From Sphingosinicella sp. BN140058 (GTDB lineage Bacteria; Pseudomonadota; Alphaproteobacteria; Sphingomonadales; Sphingomonadaceae), in NCBI RefSeq assembly GCF_004135585.1, contig NZ_CP035501.1:5658501-5722500 (forward strand): a stretch of DNA of 64,000 nucleotides, written 5' to 3'. Under the pieces are notes generated by a model. The model had not been told where the DNA came from. It worked only from the letters and a program-made list of their open reading frames with translations, and did no database searches. Shown here piece by piece: positions 1 through 9,931 of this stretch. The first letter of the stretch is position 1; the number at the start of each line of letters is the position of its first letter. A program made the translations under genes and the position numbers.

Positions 1-524
1 GTACTCTTCTCCTGTTCGCTCAGCGCGGAGAGCTTGTTCCGGCCGCGCGCCTCCTGACTCACCTCGGCAGCTGGACGAGCGTCATCCCTATCACGCTCGC
101 CGCGGCGGCATGGCTGCTGTTCCGGGGCGCGCGCCGGCGCGCTCTGCTCCTGATCGGCGTGTTGCTCAGCGAGCGGGGCCTCATCGAGTTGCTGAAGGAG
201 CTGTTCGACCGGGCCCGCCCGGATCCTCACGGCCGGTTGGTCGAGGTCAATTCCATGGCCTTTCCAAGCGGCCATTCCGCGAATGCGATGACCCTCGGGC
301 TTGCCCTCGCGCTGCTCGTCGCGCCGCCGCGATGGCGGGGCCCGGCCGTCCTCGCCGCACTCCTATTCGCCGCGCTGATCGGCCTGACGCGGCCGGTGCT
401 CGGGGTGCATTGGCCGTCCGACGTGATGGGGGGCTGGGCACTCGGCGCAGCCTGGACACTGCTCCTCGTGCGCCTGTTCGATGCTCGGGCCGACGAGGGA
501 ACGTCTGCTCCCCGCCCGCATTGA
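1..524 (+). CDS. PAP2-family phosphatase (5' end outside window)
   Basis: Membrane-associated acid phosphatase of the PAP2 (phosphatidic acid phosphatase / undecaprenyl-pyrophosphate phosphatase-like) superfamily. The open frame runs in from the left edge, so the start is missing; about 173 residues are visible. All three PAP2 motifs can be read: K..R..RP in 'KELFDRARPDP', PSGHS in 'FPSGHSANAM', and the terminal R...H..SD in 'TRPVLGVHWPSD'. Hydrophobic stretches between them are the expected membrane helices. Family members dephosphorylate lipid phosphates or pyrophosphates at the membrane; the substrate here cannot be told. The TGA stop is followed 20 bp later by a small ORF on the same strand, so the two may be co-transcribed. 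Confidence 0.9.
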   Translation, partial: TLLLFAQRGELVPAARLLTHLGSWTSVIPITLAAAAWLLFRGARRRALLLIGVLLSERGLIELLKELFDRARPDPHGRLVEVNSMAFPSGHSANAMTLGLALALLVAPPRWRGPAVLAALLFAALIGLTRPVLGVHWPSDVMGGWALGAAWTLLLVRLFDARADEGTSAPRPH

Positions 525-544
525 CCGGCCGAAGGAGAGCGACA

Positions 545-787
545 ATGAGCGATCGCAACGAGCGTGGCGCCGATCGCGCCGAGACGGCCCGCCAGACCGA
601 CGACAGCGAGATCATCGACGAGATGGAGGGCGGCCCCGCCTTCGGCGGTTCGCACGACGGCAATCTGCAGCGCGACATCGGCGCGCGCGACGAAGTGAGG
701 GAGGAGGTCGGCGACGGCGACGGCGTGACCCGGGTGCGCGACAGCGACAAGCCGGAACAGGCCAATCTGCCGCGCTTCAATCCCTGA
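545..787 (+). CDS. small acidic hypothetical protein (80 aa)
   Basis: Not a recognised enzyme. It is very rich in D, E, R and G, has no signal peptide or membrane segment, and is probably disordered and soluble. The ATG at 545 is chosen because it follows a good Shine-Dalgarno, AAGGAG, and begins 'MSDRNERGADR'. The frame is open further upstream but lies over the PAP2 gene in another frame. Its motif-poor but ordered look ('DSEIIDEMEGG', 'LPRFNP' at the end) resembles small conserved sphingomonad proteins of unknown role. It probably shares a transcript with the PAP2 gene. Confidence 0.6.
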   Translation: MSDRNERGADRAETARQTDDSEIIDEMEGGPAFGGSHDGNLQRDIGARDEVREEVGDGDGVTRVRDSDKPEQANLPRFNP

Positions 788-790
788 GGA

Positions 791-1399
791 TCACCCCCGC
801 CGGAAGACGATCGTCAGATTGTTCGCCGGCATTTCGAACAGGCGCTCGAAGCGAAGCCCCCTCCCCTCCGCTTCGGCCGTGACGTCCTCGACTTGGCGGA
901 GGCCCCAATCGGGATTGCGGGCCCTGAGCGAGGCGTCGAACGCCTCGTTCGACGCTGCGGTCGGCACCCCGAGCCGCCGATAAGGGCCATAGAGCACCAA
1001 CGGCGCTCCGGGGCTGAGCACCCGCTGCGCCCCCGCCATCAGCCCCGCCGTCGCCGCCCAGGGGCTGATGTGGACCATGTTGATGCAGACGATCGCCTCT
1101 GCCGAGTCGATCGGCCAGCGCTCCGACGCGGCATCGAGGTGCACCGGATCGGTCAGGTTCGGCAACCCGGCTTCGATACGCCAGGCCCGGATGGAAGCGA
1201 GCGCATCCGGATCGGGATCGCTCGGCTGCCAGAGCAAGCCAGGAAATGCGCGGGCGAAGTGCACGCCATGCTCGCCCGTGCCACTCGCGATCTCCAGGAC
1301 GGTGCCCCGATCCGGAAGCACGGCGCGGAGCAGTTCGGCGATAGGCTCGCGGTTGCGTTCGGTCGCGGGCGCTCGGCGGCGCATGTCGGTCATCGTCAT
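791..1399 (-). CDS. DUF938 family SAM-dependent methyltransferase-like protein
   Basis: Cytosolic 202-residue protein matching the DUF938 family. The N-terminal signature 'RRAPATERNREPI' is followed by a Rossmann motif I, 'VLEIASGTGEHGVHFA', and the family-typical 'LLWQPSDPDPDALASI'. A motif-II-like acidic strand and 'INMVHISPWAATAGLM' follow. The fold predicts SAM binding, but the methyl acceptor is unknown for the family. The ATG at 1399 has a strong ribosome site, AGAAGGT, 4 bases upstream. It is convergent with the small ORF to its left (3-bp gap) and divergent from the DUF2167 gene to its right. Confidence 0.85.
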   Translation of the reverse strand: MTMTDMRRRAPATERNREPIAELLRAVLPDRGTVLEIASGTGEHGVHFARAFPGLLWQPSDPDPDALASIRAWRIEAGLPNLTDPVHLDAASERWPIDSAEAIVCINMVHISPWAATAGLMAGAQRVLSPGAPLVLYGPYRRLGVPTAASNEAFDASLRARNPDWGLRQVEDVTAEAEGRGLRFERLFEMPANNLTIVFRRG

Positions 1400-1471
1400 T
1401 TACCTTCTTTTGGCTGGTATCCGCAAAGCCGCCGTGTCAGCGTGTGCCCCGGGGCCGAAAAGGGGGACCAC

Positions 1472-2482
1472 ATGGCTAAACTGAAACTCATCCTCGCGCT
1501 CTGCGCGAGTATCGCCGTCGCGCCGGTTCAGGCGCAAGCACCTTCGAACGAGCAGCAAGCGGCGATGCGTCAGGCTGAGGCACTGATGCGCGATCTTCAT
1601 CCGGTCACCGGCGACGTCAGGATCCCGGAGGCGAGCGCGGGTCTTCATCTCGGCAAGGATTACTATTTTCTCCCAGCGGAGGAAGCGCGCCGCGTGCTGG
1701 TCGAAGGCTGGGGAAACCCGCCGGAGACGGCGAACGGCGTGCTCGGCATGGTCTTCCCCGCCGGCAAGACCTTCGCCGACGACGTGTGGGGCGCGGTAAT
1801 CACGTTCGAGCCGACGGGCTGGGTCAGCGATGACGACGCCAAGAGCACCGACTATCAGGAACTCGTCGAGCAGATGCAGTCCGGCGAGGAGGAACTCAAC
1901 GCCGAACGCACCAAACAGGGTTATCCCGCCCAGCATCTCGTCGGCTGGGCCCAACAGCCCGCTTACGACGTGCGCACCCACAGCGTTGTCTGGGCGCAGA
2001 ACATCCAGTTCGCCGGCGCCGAGCGCAACACGCTCAACTATGACGTGCGCCTGCTCGGCCGCAACGGCGTGCTCAGCCTCAACATGGTGACGAGCATGGA
2101 CAAGCTCGCCGAGACCCGCACGGCCGCCGCGAAGTTCGCGCAAGCCGCCGCGTTCGACACCGGCGCACGCTATGCCGACTACAAGCCCGGCATCGACAAG
2201 AAGGCGGAGTTCGGCGTCGGCGGGCTGGTCGCCGCGGGCGTGGGCGTCGCCGCGGCGAAGAAGCTGGGCCTGCTCGGCATCATCCTCGCCTTCGGCAAGA
2301 AGTTCATCGTCCTGCTGCTCGCCGGCGGCGCCGCAATCGCAGGCGCAGTTCGGCGGCTGTTCGGCGGCAGGAAAGCCGAAGACGAAGGCTATGCCTCTGA
2401 CTATGGTTCCGGTTCGGCCGCGTTCGAAGACACGCCGGCCGAGACCGCTGCGGAGCCGACGCCGGATCGCACCGCGCCGTGA
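1472..2482 (+). CDS. DUF2167 family membrane protein
   Basis: 336-residue exported protein: a signal peptide (about residues 1-22, ending 'APVQAQA'), a long periplasmic domain, and a C-terminal hydrophobic region ('KKFIVLLLAGGAAIAGAV', about residues 275-292) followed by a charged, disordered tail. The periplasmic part carries DUF2167-like blocks such as 'GVLGMVFPAGKTFADDVWGAVITFE', 'GWVSDDDA', 'VGWAQQPAYD' and 'LNYDVRLLGRNGVLSLNMV'. The ATG at 1472 is preceded by AGGGGGACC; the frame is open upstream, but that part is antisense to the methyltransferase. Function unknown; membrane-anchored family. A GC-rich hairpin follows the stop. Confidence 0.85.
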   Translation: MAKLKLILALCASIAVAPVQAQAPSNEQQAAMRQAEALMRDLHPVTGDVRIPEASAGLHLGKDYYFLPAEEARRVLVEGWGNPPETANGVLGMVFPAGKTFADDVWGAVITFEPTGWVSDDDAKSTDYQELVEQMQSGEEELNAERTKQGYPAQHLVGWAQQPAYDVRTHSVVWAQNIQFAGAERNTLNYDVRLLGRNGVLSLNMVTSMDKLAETRTAAAKFAQAAAFDTGARYADYKPGIDKKAEFGVGGLVAAGVGVAAAKKLGLLGIILAFGKKFIVLLLAGGAAIAGAVRRLFGGRKAEDEGYASDYGSGSAAFEDTPAETAAEPTPDRTAP

Positions 2483-2489
2483 GCTGATG

Positions 2490-2517
2490 GCGCCGCCGGG
2501 AAGTTCCCCGGCGGCGC
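2490..2517. terminator. hairpin between convergent genes
   Basis: Perfect 11-bp inverted repeat (GCGCCGCCGGG ... CCCGGCGGCGC) with a short loop, placed exactly between the convergent DUF2167 and gcvPB stops. No long T-run follows on either strand, so it is a probable but non-classical bidirectional terminator. Confidence 0.5.
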
Positions 2518-2521
2518 GCCT

Positions 2522-4090
2522 TCATTCCGCGGCTTCGGCTTGCACGGGCGGCTTCCAGACCAGCACCGGCTTGCGCGCGGCCTGGGTTTCGTCGAGCCGG
2601 CGCCGGGGTGCGTGAACCGGCGCCGCCTTCAACGACTGATCGCCAGCCTTGGCGCGTTCGGCAACGGAGCGCAGCGCGCCGATGAACTGGTCGAGCGCGG
2701 CCTTCGACTCCGTCTCGGTCGGCTCGATCAGCATCGCACCGTGGACGACGAGAGGGAAATACATCGTCATCGGGTGGAAGCCCTCGTCGATCAGCCCTTT
2801 GGCGAGATCGAGCGTGCTGAGGCCCTCGGCGAAGCCCTTGTCGCTGAACAGGGCCTCGTGCATGCACGGGCCGCTTTCCCCAAACGGCGCCTCGAGCACG
2901 TCCTCCAAGCTGCGCAGGATGTAATTGGCGTTCAGCACCGCGTCGCCCGACACCTGCCGCAGGCCGTCGGCGCCGTGGCTCAGAATGTACGAGAGCGCGC
3001 GGGTGAACATGCCCATCTGGCCGTGAAAGGCGGTCATACGGCCGAAGCTCGACGCGTGATGCTCGCCGGCGGTCTCTTCCTCGACCAGCACGAAGTGATT
3101 GCCTTGCTGCTCCACGAACGGCAGCGGCGCGAACGGGGTCAGGGCTTCCGAGAACACCACCGGCCCGGAACCGGGCCCGCCGCCGCCATGCGGCGTCGAG
3201 AAGGTCTTGTGGAGGTTGATGTGCATCGCGTCGATGCCGAGATCGCCGGGGCGCACGCGTCCGACGATCGCGTTGAAGTTCGCCCCGTCGCAATAAACCA
3301 GGCCTCCTGCAGCGTGCACCGCGTCCGAGATCGCGCGCATGTCCGGCTCGAACAGGCCGCACGTATTCGGATTGGTGATCATCACGGCGGCGACGTCCGG
3401 CCCGAGCCGGGCCTTCAGCGCGTCGAAATCGACCCGCCCGCGATCGTTCGCCGGAATGCTCTCGACCCGATAGCCGACGAACGCGGCCGTTGCCGGGTTG
3501 GTGCCATGGGCGCTTTCCGGCACCAGGATGACCTCGCGCGCGTCGCCCCGTGCTTCGAGGGCGGCGCGGATCGCCAGCAGGCCGCACAATTCGCCGTGCG
3601 CGCCGGCCTTCGGGCTCATCGCCACCGAGTGCATTCCGGTGAGCTTGACCAGCCATCCGCCAAGCTCGGCGATCAGCTCGAGCGCGCCTTGCACCGTGTC
3701 GATCGGCTGCAGCGGATGGATGTCGGCGAAACCGGGCAGCCGCGCCATGCGCTCGTTGAGACGCGGATTGTGCTTCATCGTGCAAGAGCCGAGCGGAAAC
3801 AGGCCAAGGTCGATCGCGTAATTCTGCCGGCTGAGCCGGGTGTAATGGCGTACCGCCTGCGGCTCCGACAGACCCGGAAGGCCGATCGGCCGGTTGCGCT
3901 CCAGGCCGCCGAGCCGGGTGGCGACCTTGGGCGCCTCGTCGAAATCGACGCCGGTGCCGCCATCCTCGTCCATCTCGAAGATCAAAGGCTCTTCGAGCAT
4001 CAGCGCCCGGTTTCCGGTCCAGGTTTCCGCGCCCTCGTGACCACCGTCAGTGTCCGGCCTGGTCGGGCGGCCTTCACGATTCATGCTCAT
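2522..4090 (-). CDS. gcvPB: glycine dehydrogenase (decarboxylating) subunit 2, P-protein
   Basis: Second half of the split glycine cleavage P-protein, a pyridoxal-phosphate enzyme that decarboxylates glycine and passes the aminomethyl group to lipoylated GcvH. 522 residues, normal for subunit 2. The PLP lysine is readable as K295 in '[19 protein letters not shown]'. Other family blocks are '[11 protein letters not shown]', 'SPKAGAHGE', '[10 protein letters not shown]' and '[13 protein letters not shown]'. The ATG at 4090 overlaps the gcvPA stop as ATGA, so the two subunits are translationally coupled. Last gene of the riboswitch-led glycine cleavage operon. Confidence 0.97.
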   Translation of the reverse strand: MSMNREGRPTRPDTDGGHEGAETWTGNRALMLEEPLIFEMDEDGGTGVDFDEAPKVATRLGGLERNRPIGLPGLSEPQAVRHYTRLSRQNYAIDLGLFPLGSCTMKHNPRLNERMARLPGFADIHPLQPIDTVQGALELIAELGGWLVKLTGMHSVAMSPKAGAHGELCGLLAIRAALEARGDAREVILVPESAHGTNPATAAFVGYRVESIPANDRGRVDFDALKARLGPDVAAVMITNPNTCGLFEPDMRAISDAVHAAGGLVYCDGANFNAIVGRVRPGDLGIDAMHINLHKTFSTPHGGGGPGSGPVVFSEALTPFAPLPFVEQQGNHFVLVEEETAGEHHASSFGRMTAFHGQMGMFTRALSYILSHGADGLRQVSGDAVLNANYILRSLEDVLEAPFGESGPCMHEALFSDKGFAEGLSTLDLAKGLIDEGFHPMTMYFPLVVHGAMLIEPTETESKAALDQFIGALRSVAERAKAGDQSLKAAPVHAPRRRLDETQAARKPVLVWKPPVQAEAAE

Positions 4091-5445
4091 GCCAGGATCT
4101 CCTCGAGCGCGCCGGCGAGCGCCTCGACATCTTCATCATTGGTGGTTTCGGTGACGGCGATGACGAGGCCGCTTCCGAGCGCTTCGGCCTCAGGATAGAG
4201 GCGTCCGAGCGAAACACCGCCGAGAATGCCGCGCTCTGCGAGGGTGCGAACCACGGGACGTGCCTCGCGGGTGAGGCGCACCGTGAACTCGTTGAAGAAG
4301 GTCTCGCTGACCAGGTCGACGCCCGGCACCCGTGCCAGCCGCTCGGCGGCGCGCACCGCCTTGGCGTGGTTGAGCTCGGCCAGGCGGCGAAGCCCGGTTT
4401 CGCCGAGCAAAGTCATGTGCACCGAGAAAGCGAGCGCACACAATCCGCTGTTGGTGCAGATGTTCGACGTCGCCTTCTCCCGACGGATATGCTGCTCGCG
4501 GGTCGACAGGGTCAGCACGAAGCCGCGCTTCCCCTCGGCATCGACGGTCTCGCCGGCAAGGCGGCCCGGCATCTGCCGGACATATTTGTCGCGGGTGGCG
4601 AACAGGCCGACATAGGGTCCGCCGAAATTGAGGCCGACCCCGATCGACTGTCCCTCGCCGACGACAATGTCGGCGCCCATCTCGCCGGGTGCGCGCAGCA
4701 GCCCGAGCGCCACGGGCTCCGTCACCACCGCGATCAGCAGCGCGCCGGCGGCGTGGGCGCGTTCGGCGAGTTCGGACAGGTCGCCGATGCGGCCCAATAT
4801 GTCCGGATACTGGACGACGACGCAGCTCGTCTCCTTGTCGATCGCATCGAGCAACCGTGCCGTATCGGTCTCCGCCGACAGATCCGGCAGCGACGTCTCG
4901 AGCACGTCGCCGGTGAAGCGTGCCATCGTCTTGGCGACCGACACGTAATGGGGATGCAGCCCGCCCGACAGGATTGCCTTGGTACGCCGGGTGATCCGGC
5001 GCGCCATGCCGATCGCCTCCCAGCAGGCGGTCGAGCCGTCGTACATCGAAGCGTTCGCGACATCGCAGCCGAACAGGCGTGCGACCTGGGTCTGGAACTC
5101 GAACAGCGCCTGCAAGGTGCCCTGCGCGATTTCCGGCTGATAGGGCGTGTAGCTGGTCAGGAATTCGCCGCGTTGGATCAGGTGATCGACGCTCGCCGGA
5201 ATATGGTGCTTATAGGCTCCGCAGCCGAGGAAGAAGGGCACGTCGCCCGCGGCAAGATTGCGCCGCGCCATTGCCGACAGCCGGCGCTCGACGGCAAGTT
5301 CGCTGGCATGATCGGGAAGCCCGTCGATCTTGGACGCAAGCCGGGCCGCTTCGGGCACGTCGACGAACAAATCCTCGACGGAAGGTGCGCCGATCGTGCG
5401 CAGCATCTCGCGTCGATCGGCTTCAGCTAGGGGCAAATAGCGCAT
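4087..5445 (-). CDS. gcvPA: glycine dehydrogenase (decarboxylating) subunit 1, P-protein
   Basis: First half of the split P-protein of the glycine cleavage system (452 residues, usual length). It pairs with GcvPB to form the active heterodimer. Typical blocks: '[15 protein letters not shown]' at the start, '[18 protein letters not shown]', '[15 protein letters not shown]', '[14 protein letters not shown]' and '[13 protein letters not shown]'. The ATG at 5445 is the natural start. About 120 bp separate it from the methyltransferase upstream; that gap contains a GC-rich hairpin (around 5540-5560), so it may have extra local control even though it lies in the glycine riboswitch operon. Confidence 0.97.
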   Translation of the reverse strand: MRYLPLAEADRREMLRTIGAPSVEDLFVDVPEAARLASKIDGLPDHASELAVERRLSAMARRNLAAGDVPFFLGCGAYKHHIPASVDHLIQRGEFLTSYTPYQPEIAQGTLQALFEFQTQVARLFGCDVANASMYDGSTACWEAIGMARRITRRTKAILSGGLHPHYVSVAKTMARFTGDVLETSLPDLSAETDTARLLDAIDKETSCVVVQYPDILGRIGDLSELAERAHAAGALLIAVVTEPVALGLLRAPGEMGADIVVGEGQSIGVGLNFGGPYVGLFATRDKYVRQMPGRLAGETVDAEGKRGFVLTLSTREQHIRREKATSNICTNSGLCALAFSVHMTLLGETGLRRLAELNHAKAVRAAERLARVPGVDLVSETFFNEFTVRLTREARPVVRTLAERGILGGVSLGRLYPEAEALGSGLVIAVTETTNDEDVEALAGALEEILA

Positions 5446-5568
5446 CTCAGACCGCTTTCCTCTGCGCGCGGCTCAGCCGGCCGCATCATGGGGGTGGAAA
5501 ATACGGGAACGCCGACCGATCCCCCCGGACCGGCGCGCCCTCCCTCCCGCCGACGGGAGGGGAAAATC

Positions 5569-6354
5569 TCAGTCCGGCTTGCGCATCGTGAAGCGAAGCC
5601 GGACATAATCGGCACTCCAGCTTCCGTCGGCCTGCTGGAGCAGCGGCTGCAGCCGGGCCTGGATCGCGTGGGAAACCTCGTCCCGGGCCCCGTCCGGTAC
5701 GCCCGCGACGTCGAGCCAGCCGCTGCGGAACGTCTTCACCCAACCGGCGACGCCGGCCGGCAGCGGCGTCGGCCGGGCGACGAGATGCGCCTGGATCTCG
5801 TTGAACCCGGCGCAGGCATAAAGGCGAACGAACTCCTCGACCGAGGGATACCATTGCGGATCCTCGGCCGGAATCGGGTAACCGCGGGCGGTGAGCTCGT
5901 CCCGGATACCGCCGCGCAGCACGGCGATATTCCCCTGCCCGCCCATCTCGCCGACGAACCGGCCGCCCGGCTTGAGGACCCGGAACACGCCTTCCGCGAC
6001 GGCGTCCGGATCGAGCATCCAGTGCAGTGCGGCATTGGAGAAGGCCGCATCGAACTGGCCGAACCGGTTTGCCTGACCTTCGAGATCCAGGGCCTGGGCA
6101 TCGGCGACGAACGCGTCCACCCCCTTGGCCCGGGCCGCCTCCACCATTTCGGGGGATGCATCCAGCCCGATCACGCCGGCACCGCTCGCCATGATCTTCC
6201 GGGTCAGCGTCCCGTCACCGCAGCCAAGGTCGAGGATCAGCTCGCCCGGTTGCGGGTCGAGCATCTCGAGGGCTGCGGAACCGAGCGCCGGCACGAAGGC
6301 GGCGTTGGTTGCGTAATCGGTCGGAGACCAGCGGGAGGATGTGTTGACGGTCAC
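5569..6354 (-). CDS. class I SAM-dependent methyltransferase inside the gcv operon
   Basis: About 261 residues. Motif I is '[16 protein letters not shown]', followed by an acidic strand '[18 protein letters not shown]', motif '[12 protein letters not shown]' and post-motif '[12 protein letters not shown]'. This pattern resembles trans-aconitate 2-methyltransferase and related Methyltransf_11/25 enzymes; the acceptor is unknown. I choose the GTG at 6354, which overlaps the gcvH stop as GTGA, over a TTG 12 bases upstream. The overlap implies translational coupling to gcvH. Its position between gcvH and gcvPA places it under the glycine riboswitch, which is unusual because glycine cleavage operons normally hold only gcv genes. 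Confidence 0.85.
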   Translation of the reverse strand: MTVNTSSRWSPTDYATNAAFVPALGSAALEMLDPQPGELILDLGCGDGTLTRKIMASGAGVIGLDASPEMVEAARAKGVDAFVADAQALDLEGQANRFGQFDAAFSNAALHWMLDPDAVAEGVFRVLKPGGRFVGEMGGQGNIAVLRGGIRDELTARGYPIPAEDPQWYPSVEEFVRLYACAGFNEIQAHLVARPTPLPAGVAGWVKTFRSGWLDVAGVPDGARDEVSHAIQARLQPLLQQADGSWSADYVRLRFTMRKPD

Positions 6355-6722
6355 TGCTGCTCGCAAAAGGTCCGGTACGCTTCAGCGTCCATCAGCCCGT
6401 CGAGTTCCGAGGGATCCGACAGGCGCAGCTTGAAGAACCAGCCGTCGCCTTCCGGCGCGGTGTTGACCAGTGACGGATCGTCGGAGAGCGCATGATTGGC
6501 TTCGATCACTTCGCCGCTGACCGGCGCGTAGACATCCGAAGCCGCCTTGACCGACTCGACCACCGCCGCGTCGCCGCCCTTGGTCACCTGCCGGCCCGGC
6601 TCCGGCAATTCGACGAACACGATGTCGCCGAGCTGACCCTGCGCGAAATCGGTGATGCCGACGGTGGCGCTGTCGCCATCGACCGCGATCCACTCATGCT
6701 CTTGCGTATAATGAACGGTCAT
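6351..6722 (-). CDS. gcvH: glycine cleavage system H protein
   Basis: Lipoyl carrier protein of the glycine cleavage system: shuttles the aminomethyl intermediate from P-protein to T-protein and is reoxidised by dihydrolipoamide dehydrogenase. 123 residues, normal size. The lipoylated lysine is K59 in '[20 protein letters not shown]'; the N-terminal '[20 protein letters not shown]' is characteristic. The ATG at 6722 overlaps the gcvT stop as ATGA. The lipB gene needed to lipoylate it is also in this window, at 42.9 kb. Confidence 0.98.
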   Translation of the reverse strand: MTVHYTQEHEWIAVDGDSATVGITDFAQGQLGDIVFVELPEPGRQVTKGGDAAVVESVKAASDVYAPVSGEVIEANHALSDDPSLVNTAPEGDGWFFKLRLSDPSELDGLMDAEAYRTFCEQQ

Positions 6723-7840
6723 TGGCCGCCTCCCTTGCGATGGTATCGATGCGGAACGAAGGGCATGTCGCTGACCTTCGCCTGGAATATCTTGCCGCGC
6801 TGGGTCAGGCGGATCGTCGCGCCGGCTTCGGCGCTTCCGACCGGGACATAGGCCATCGCGATCGGCGCCTCGAGCATCGGCGAGAAACCACCGCTGGTCA
6901 CCTTGCCGACCTCGTTACCCTCGTCGTCGATCACCATCGCACCCTCGCGGACCGGCTGCCGCCCCTCGACGAGCAGGCCGACACGCCGGCGGATCAAGGT
7001 CGTGTCGAACTCCGCCGAGATGCGATGCCAACCGGGGAAACCGCCCTCGGCGCGGCGCCGCTTGGAGATGGCGAAGCCGAGATCGGCCTCGACCGGCGTC
7101 GTCTCGGTATCGAGATCGTGTCCGTAGAGCGGCAGGCCCGCCTCCAGGCGCAGCGAATCGCGCGCGCCGAGACCGATCGGCTTCACTTCGCTCTGCGCGC
7201 CGAGGAGGGCCGCGACCTCGAGCACCTGCGCCGCCGGCACCGAGATCTCAAAGCCGTCTTCGCCGGTATAGCCCGAGCGGCTGATCCACGCCGTGACGCC
7301 GCCGATCTGGAACGCGCCGCCGGTCATGAAACCCAGCGCCTCGACACCGGGCACCAGCCGGGCGAGCGTTTCCGCGGCCTTGGGCCCCTGCAAGGCAAGC
7401 AGGGCCTGCTCCTTCATGTGATCGACCACAACGGTACGCGGCAGCTTCGCCTGCAGATGGGCGATGTCGCCATCCTTGGTCGCACCGTTCACGACCATGT
7501 AGAAATGATCGCCGCGACGCGTGATCATCAAATCGTCGATGATCCCGCCATCCTCTGTGAGCAGCAGGGAATAGCGCAGCCGACCTTCCTTCAGGATGGC
7601 GAGGTCCGCCGGCAGCAATGCCTCCAGCGCCTTTTCGGCGTCGGCGCCGCGAATGATCAGCTGTCCCATGTGGCTGACGTCGAACAGCCCCGCCGATTCG
7701 CGAGTCCAGCGATGCTCGGCGATGATCCCCTCATATTGGATCGGCATCGCATAGCCCGCGAACGGCACCATACGGGCGCCGCGGTCGCGGTGCCATTGGT
7801 CGAGCGGCAGTGTCTTCTCGGGAACCGTTGCGTCGGTCAT
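6719..7840 (-). CDS. gcvT: glycine cleavage system aminomethyltransferase, T protein
   Basis: Transfers the methylene group from aminomethyl-lipoyl GcvH to tetrahydrofolate and releases ammonia. 373 residues. Family blocks: '[29 protein letters not shown]', '[16 protein letters not shown]', '[13 protein letters not shown]', '[21 protein letters not shown]' and '[19 protein letters not shown]'. The ATG at 7840 is chosen because GGAGA sits 7 bases upstream; an in-frame TTG 24 bases further up lacks a ribosome site. First gene of the operon, directly downstream of a tandem glycine riboswitch. Confidence 0.97.
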   Translation of the reverse strand: MTDATVPEKTLPLDQWHRDRGARMVPFAGYAMPIQYEGIIAEHRWTRESAGLFDVSHMGQLIIRGADAEKALEALLPADLAILKEGRLRYSLLLTEDGGIIDDLMITRRGDHFYMVVNGATKDGDIAHLQAKLPRTVVVDHMKEQALLALQGPKAAETLARLVPGVEALGFMTGGAFQIGGVTAWISRSGYTGEDGFEISVPAAQVLEVAALLGAQSEVKPIGLGARDSLRLEAGLPLYGHDLDTETTPVEADLGFAISKRRRAEGGFPGWHRISAEFDTTLIRRRVGLLVEGRQPVREGAMVIDDEGNEVGKVTSGGFSPMLEAPIAMAYVPVGSAEAGATIRLTQRGKIFQAKVSDMPFVPHRYHRKGGGQ

Positions 7841-7899
7841 CGTCCAGTCTCCAGGGCGCCGCAATGCCGTCCGGCGTGCCGGACGAATCTTGCAAACAA

Positions 7900-8102
7900 T
7901 CCCCCTCTGTCACTGGACCTGAGAGCTTTCCCCGCGCCGGCGACGCCGCGGGTTACCCCTTCGGTGGTTCGCCGCGGCCGATGCCGAAGCGAACGCTTTC
8001 CAGAGTGTCTATGCCCGTGCGGTCCCTTTTGCCTGAGAGATTCCGGGGCGGTTGCTCCTTCGGCGGCGGCAGACCGAAACCTGCCACTCTCTCCCGCACG
8101 TG
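7900..8102 (-). promoter_or_regulatory. tandem glycine riboswitch
   Basis: On the minus strand two glycine aptamers lie in series. Aptamer 1 (about 8102-8012) starts GCGGGAGAGT, contains CCGCCGAAGGAGCAA, and ends ATCTCTCAGGCAAAAGG. Aptamer 2 (about 8010-7903) contains CACCGAAGGGGTAAC and ends GCTCTCAGGTCCAGTGACAG. These are the conserved cores of the gcvT RNA family. Between aptamer 2 and gcvT a short hairpin (GTCCGGC-GCCGGAC, 7869-7884) could belong to the expression platform. In known cases glycine binding turns glycine cleavage genes on; that direction is inferred here, not shown. Confidence 0.95.
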
Positions 8103-8177
8103 CACCGGCTCAGAAGACGGCGACCGCGCTGCCTTGAAGGCTGGCCCGGCCGCTGTCAACGTGGCTTGTCGTTCCGA

Positions 8178-8825
8178 TCAGCGGGTCGCGTTGTAGGAGA
8201 GCTGCGCTTCGGTGAGCTGGAAGCCGACCAGCACTTCGAAGCTCGCCTTGCGGACCGCGTCGCGCACCGTCGGATCGGCGAGCGGATCGACCGCCGCATC
8301 GGCATCGCCAGGCTTGCGTTCGCGGGTGATCTGACGGCGCACGTCGTCGGGAAGCGTCACCGCCGCCCGGGCGACGGAGCCGGTGGCGGTGCCGGTGGCG
8401 CTGGCACGAAGCTGACCGTCTTCGAAGCGGAGACCGACCTGGCTGACGCTCTTGGTGAGAACATTGGTGCCGCCCTGCACGACCACCGCGAAATAGGGCA
8501 GAACGACCTCGCGGGCCCCGGCGGCGTCGCGGCGCTGCCCGCGAATCTCGAAATTCACGGTGGTGACGATGTTGTCGCCGGTCTCGTCGCAGGTCGAGCG
8601 CACGTTGGTGATATGCGCCACCACGTCGATCGCGCTGGCGTCCCGGCTGTTCTCCGGGTTGAACAAGGTGATATCCCCGGTCGCGGCCGGAACCGCCACC
8701 GCCGGACAGGCCGAGCGCGTCACGGTGATGCCGGTGGCGGTCAGCTGACCGTCGGACGAGCAGCCGACGAGAGCCAGCGGGAGGAAGGCGGCGGCAAGCG
8801 CCGCTTTAGGCTTGAACACAGGCAA
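8178..8825 (-). CDS. predicted lipoprotein, unknown function
   Basis: About 215 residues. The N-terminus reads as a lipoprotein signal: basic 'VFKPKAAL', hydrophobic 'AAAFLPLALV', and lipobox V-G-C with the modified cysteine near residue 22 ('LVGCSSDG'). The mature part is mostly beta-like with no motif I can name ('DITLFNPENSRDASAIDVVAHITNVRSTCDE'). Start uncertain: TTG at 8825 has GAGGA upstream and is preferred; GTG at 8819 is an alternative. The open frame extends further up but into the divergent promoter of ispH. A conserved exported protein in sphingomonads is likely, but no role can be assigned. Confidence 0.75.
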   Translation of the reverse strand: MPVFKPKAALAAAFLPLALVGCSSDGQLTATGITVTRSACPAVAVPAATGDITLFNPENSRDASAIDVVAHITNVRSTCDETGDNIVTTVNFEIRGQRRDAAGAREVVLPYFAVVVQGGTNVLTKSVSQVGLRFEDGQLRASATGTATGSVARAAVTLPDDVRRQITRERKPGDADAAVDPLADPTVRDAVRKASFEVLVGFQLTEAQLSYNATR

Positions 8826-8967
8826 TGGATCCTCATTTTCCCGGGGACGGGCGAGCGGATCATAGGAACCGGGTTTCGCCGAGGCAAGCAACGAACAAGG
8901 GGCCGAGCGGCCCGACCACGGCTGCGTTCGGTGGACGCGGCGACCTATTCGGCATAGAGGCTGCGCC

Positions 8968-9921
8968 ATGCTGGCACCCAAACCCCCTCTTCACCTTCTG
9001 ATCGCGGCGCCGCGCGGCTTTTGCGCGGGAGTCGACCGGGCGATCCGGATCGTCGAGCTGGCGCTCGAACGCTACGGCGCGCCCGTCTATGTCCGCCATG
9101 AAATCGTCCACAACAAATATGTGGTTGATACGCTGAAGGCGCAGGGTGCGATCTTCGTCGCCGAGCTCGACGACGTGCCGGACGGGGTTCCCGTGGTCTT
9201 CTCCGCCCATGGCGTTCCCAAGGCGGTGCCGGCCAAGGCGGCGGAGCGCGGGCTCGATTTCCTCGACGCCACCTGCCCGCTCGTCTCCAAGGTCCATCGC
9301 CAGGCCGAACGCCTGGTCGAGGCCGGCCGCCATATCCTGTTCATCGGCCATGCCGGCCACCCCGAGGTGATCGGCACGTTCGGTCAGGTCCCTGAGGGAC
9401 GGATGACCTTGATCGAGACGGCGGAGGATGCGGAGCGCGTGATGCCGGCCGATCCCCACAATCTCTCCTTCCTCACCCAGACGACCTTGTCGGTAGACGA
9501 TACGGCCGAGATGATCCGGGTGCTGGAGCGGCGATTCCCGGACATCAAGGGTCCGCGCGGCGAGGACATCTGCTACGCCACGTCCAACCGGCAGGCGGCA
9601 GTCAAGGATATCGCCCGCACCTGCGACTTCGTGCTGGTGATCGGATCGACCAAGAGCTCGAATTCGCTGCGGCTGGTCGAAGTCTCCGAACGCGAAGGGG
9701 TCCCCGCGCGCCTGATCGCCCGCGCGACCGATATCGATCTGGCCTGGCTGGAGGGCGTGCGCACCCTCGGCCTGACCGCGGGAGCCTCCGCGCCGGAGAC
9801 CCTCGTGCGCGAAGTCGTCGATTTCCTTGCCGACCATTTCGAAATCACCGAGTCTGAAGGCGAAGGCGTCGTCGAGCGCATGGTGTTCAAGCTGCCGCGC
9901 GGCCTCGAAGCCGCTGCCTGA
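8968..9921 (+). CDS. ispH: 4-hydroxy-3-methylbut-2-enyl diphosphate reductase
   Basis: Last enzyme of the MEP isoprenoid pathway: a [4Fe-4S] protein that reduces HMBPP to IPP and DMAPP in the cytosol. 317 residues, usual length. The three cluster cysteines are visible in '[11 protein letters not shown]', '[13 protein letters not shown]' and '[10 protein letters not shown]'. Substrate-binding blocks include 'EIVHNKYVV', 'FSAHGVP', '[14 protein letters not shown]', 'TQTTLS', '[11 protein letters not shown]' and '[11 protein letters not shown]'. The ATG at 8968 fits. Followed 10 bp downstream by rnhA on the same strand, a likely two-gene transcript. Confidence 0.97.
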   Translation: MLAPKPPLHLLIAAPRGFCAGVDRAIRIVELALERYGAPVYVRHEIVHNKYVVDTLKAQGAIFVAELDDVPDGVPVVFSAHGVPKAVPAKAAERGLDFLDATCPLVSKVHRQAERLVEAGRHILFIGHAGHPEVIGTFGQVPEGRMTLIETAEDAERVMPADPHNLSFLTQTTLSVDDTAEMIRVLERRFPDIKGPRGEDICYATSNRQAAVKDIARTCDFVLVIGSTKSSNSLRLVEVSEREGVPARLIARATDIDLAWLEGVRTLGLTAGASAPETLVREVVDFLADHFEITESEGEGVVERMVFKLPRGLEAAA

Positions 9922-9931
9922 CTCTCCCGAC

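Noticed and set aside
2540..4198. A 552-codon plus-strand open frame
   Set aside because: Antisense to gcvPB, Arg/His/Leu-rich, with no recognisable motif.
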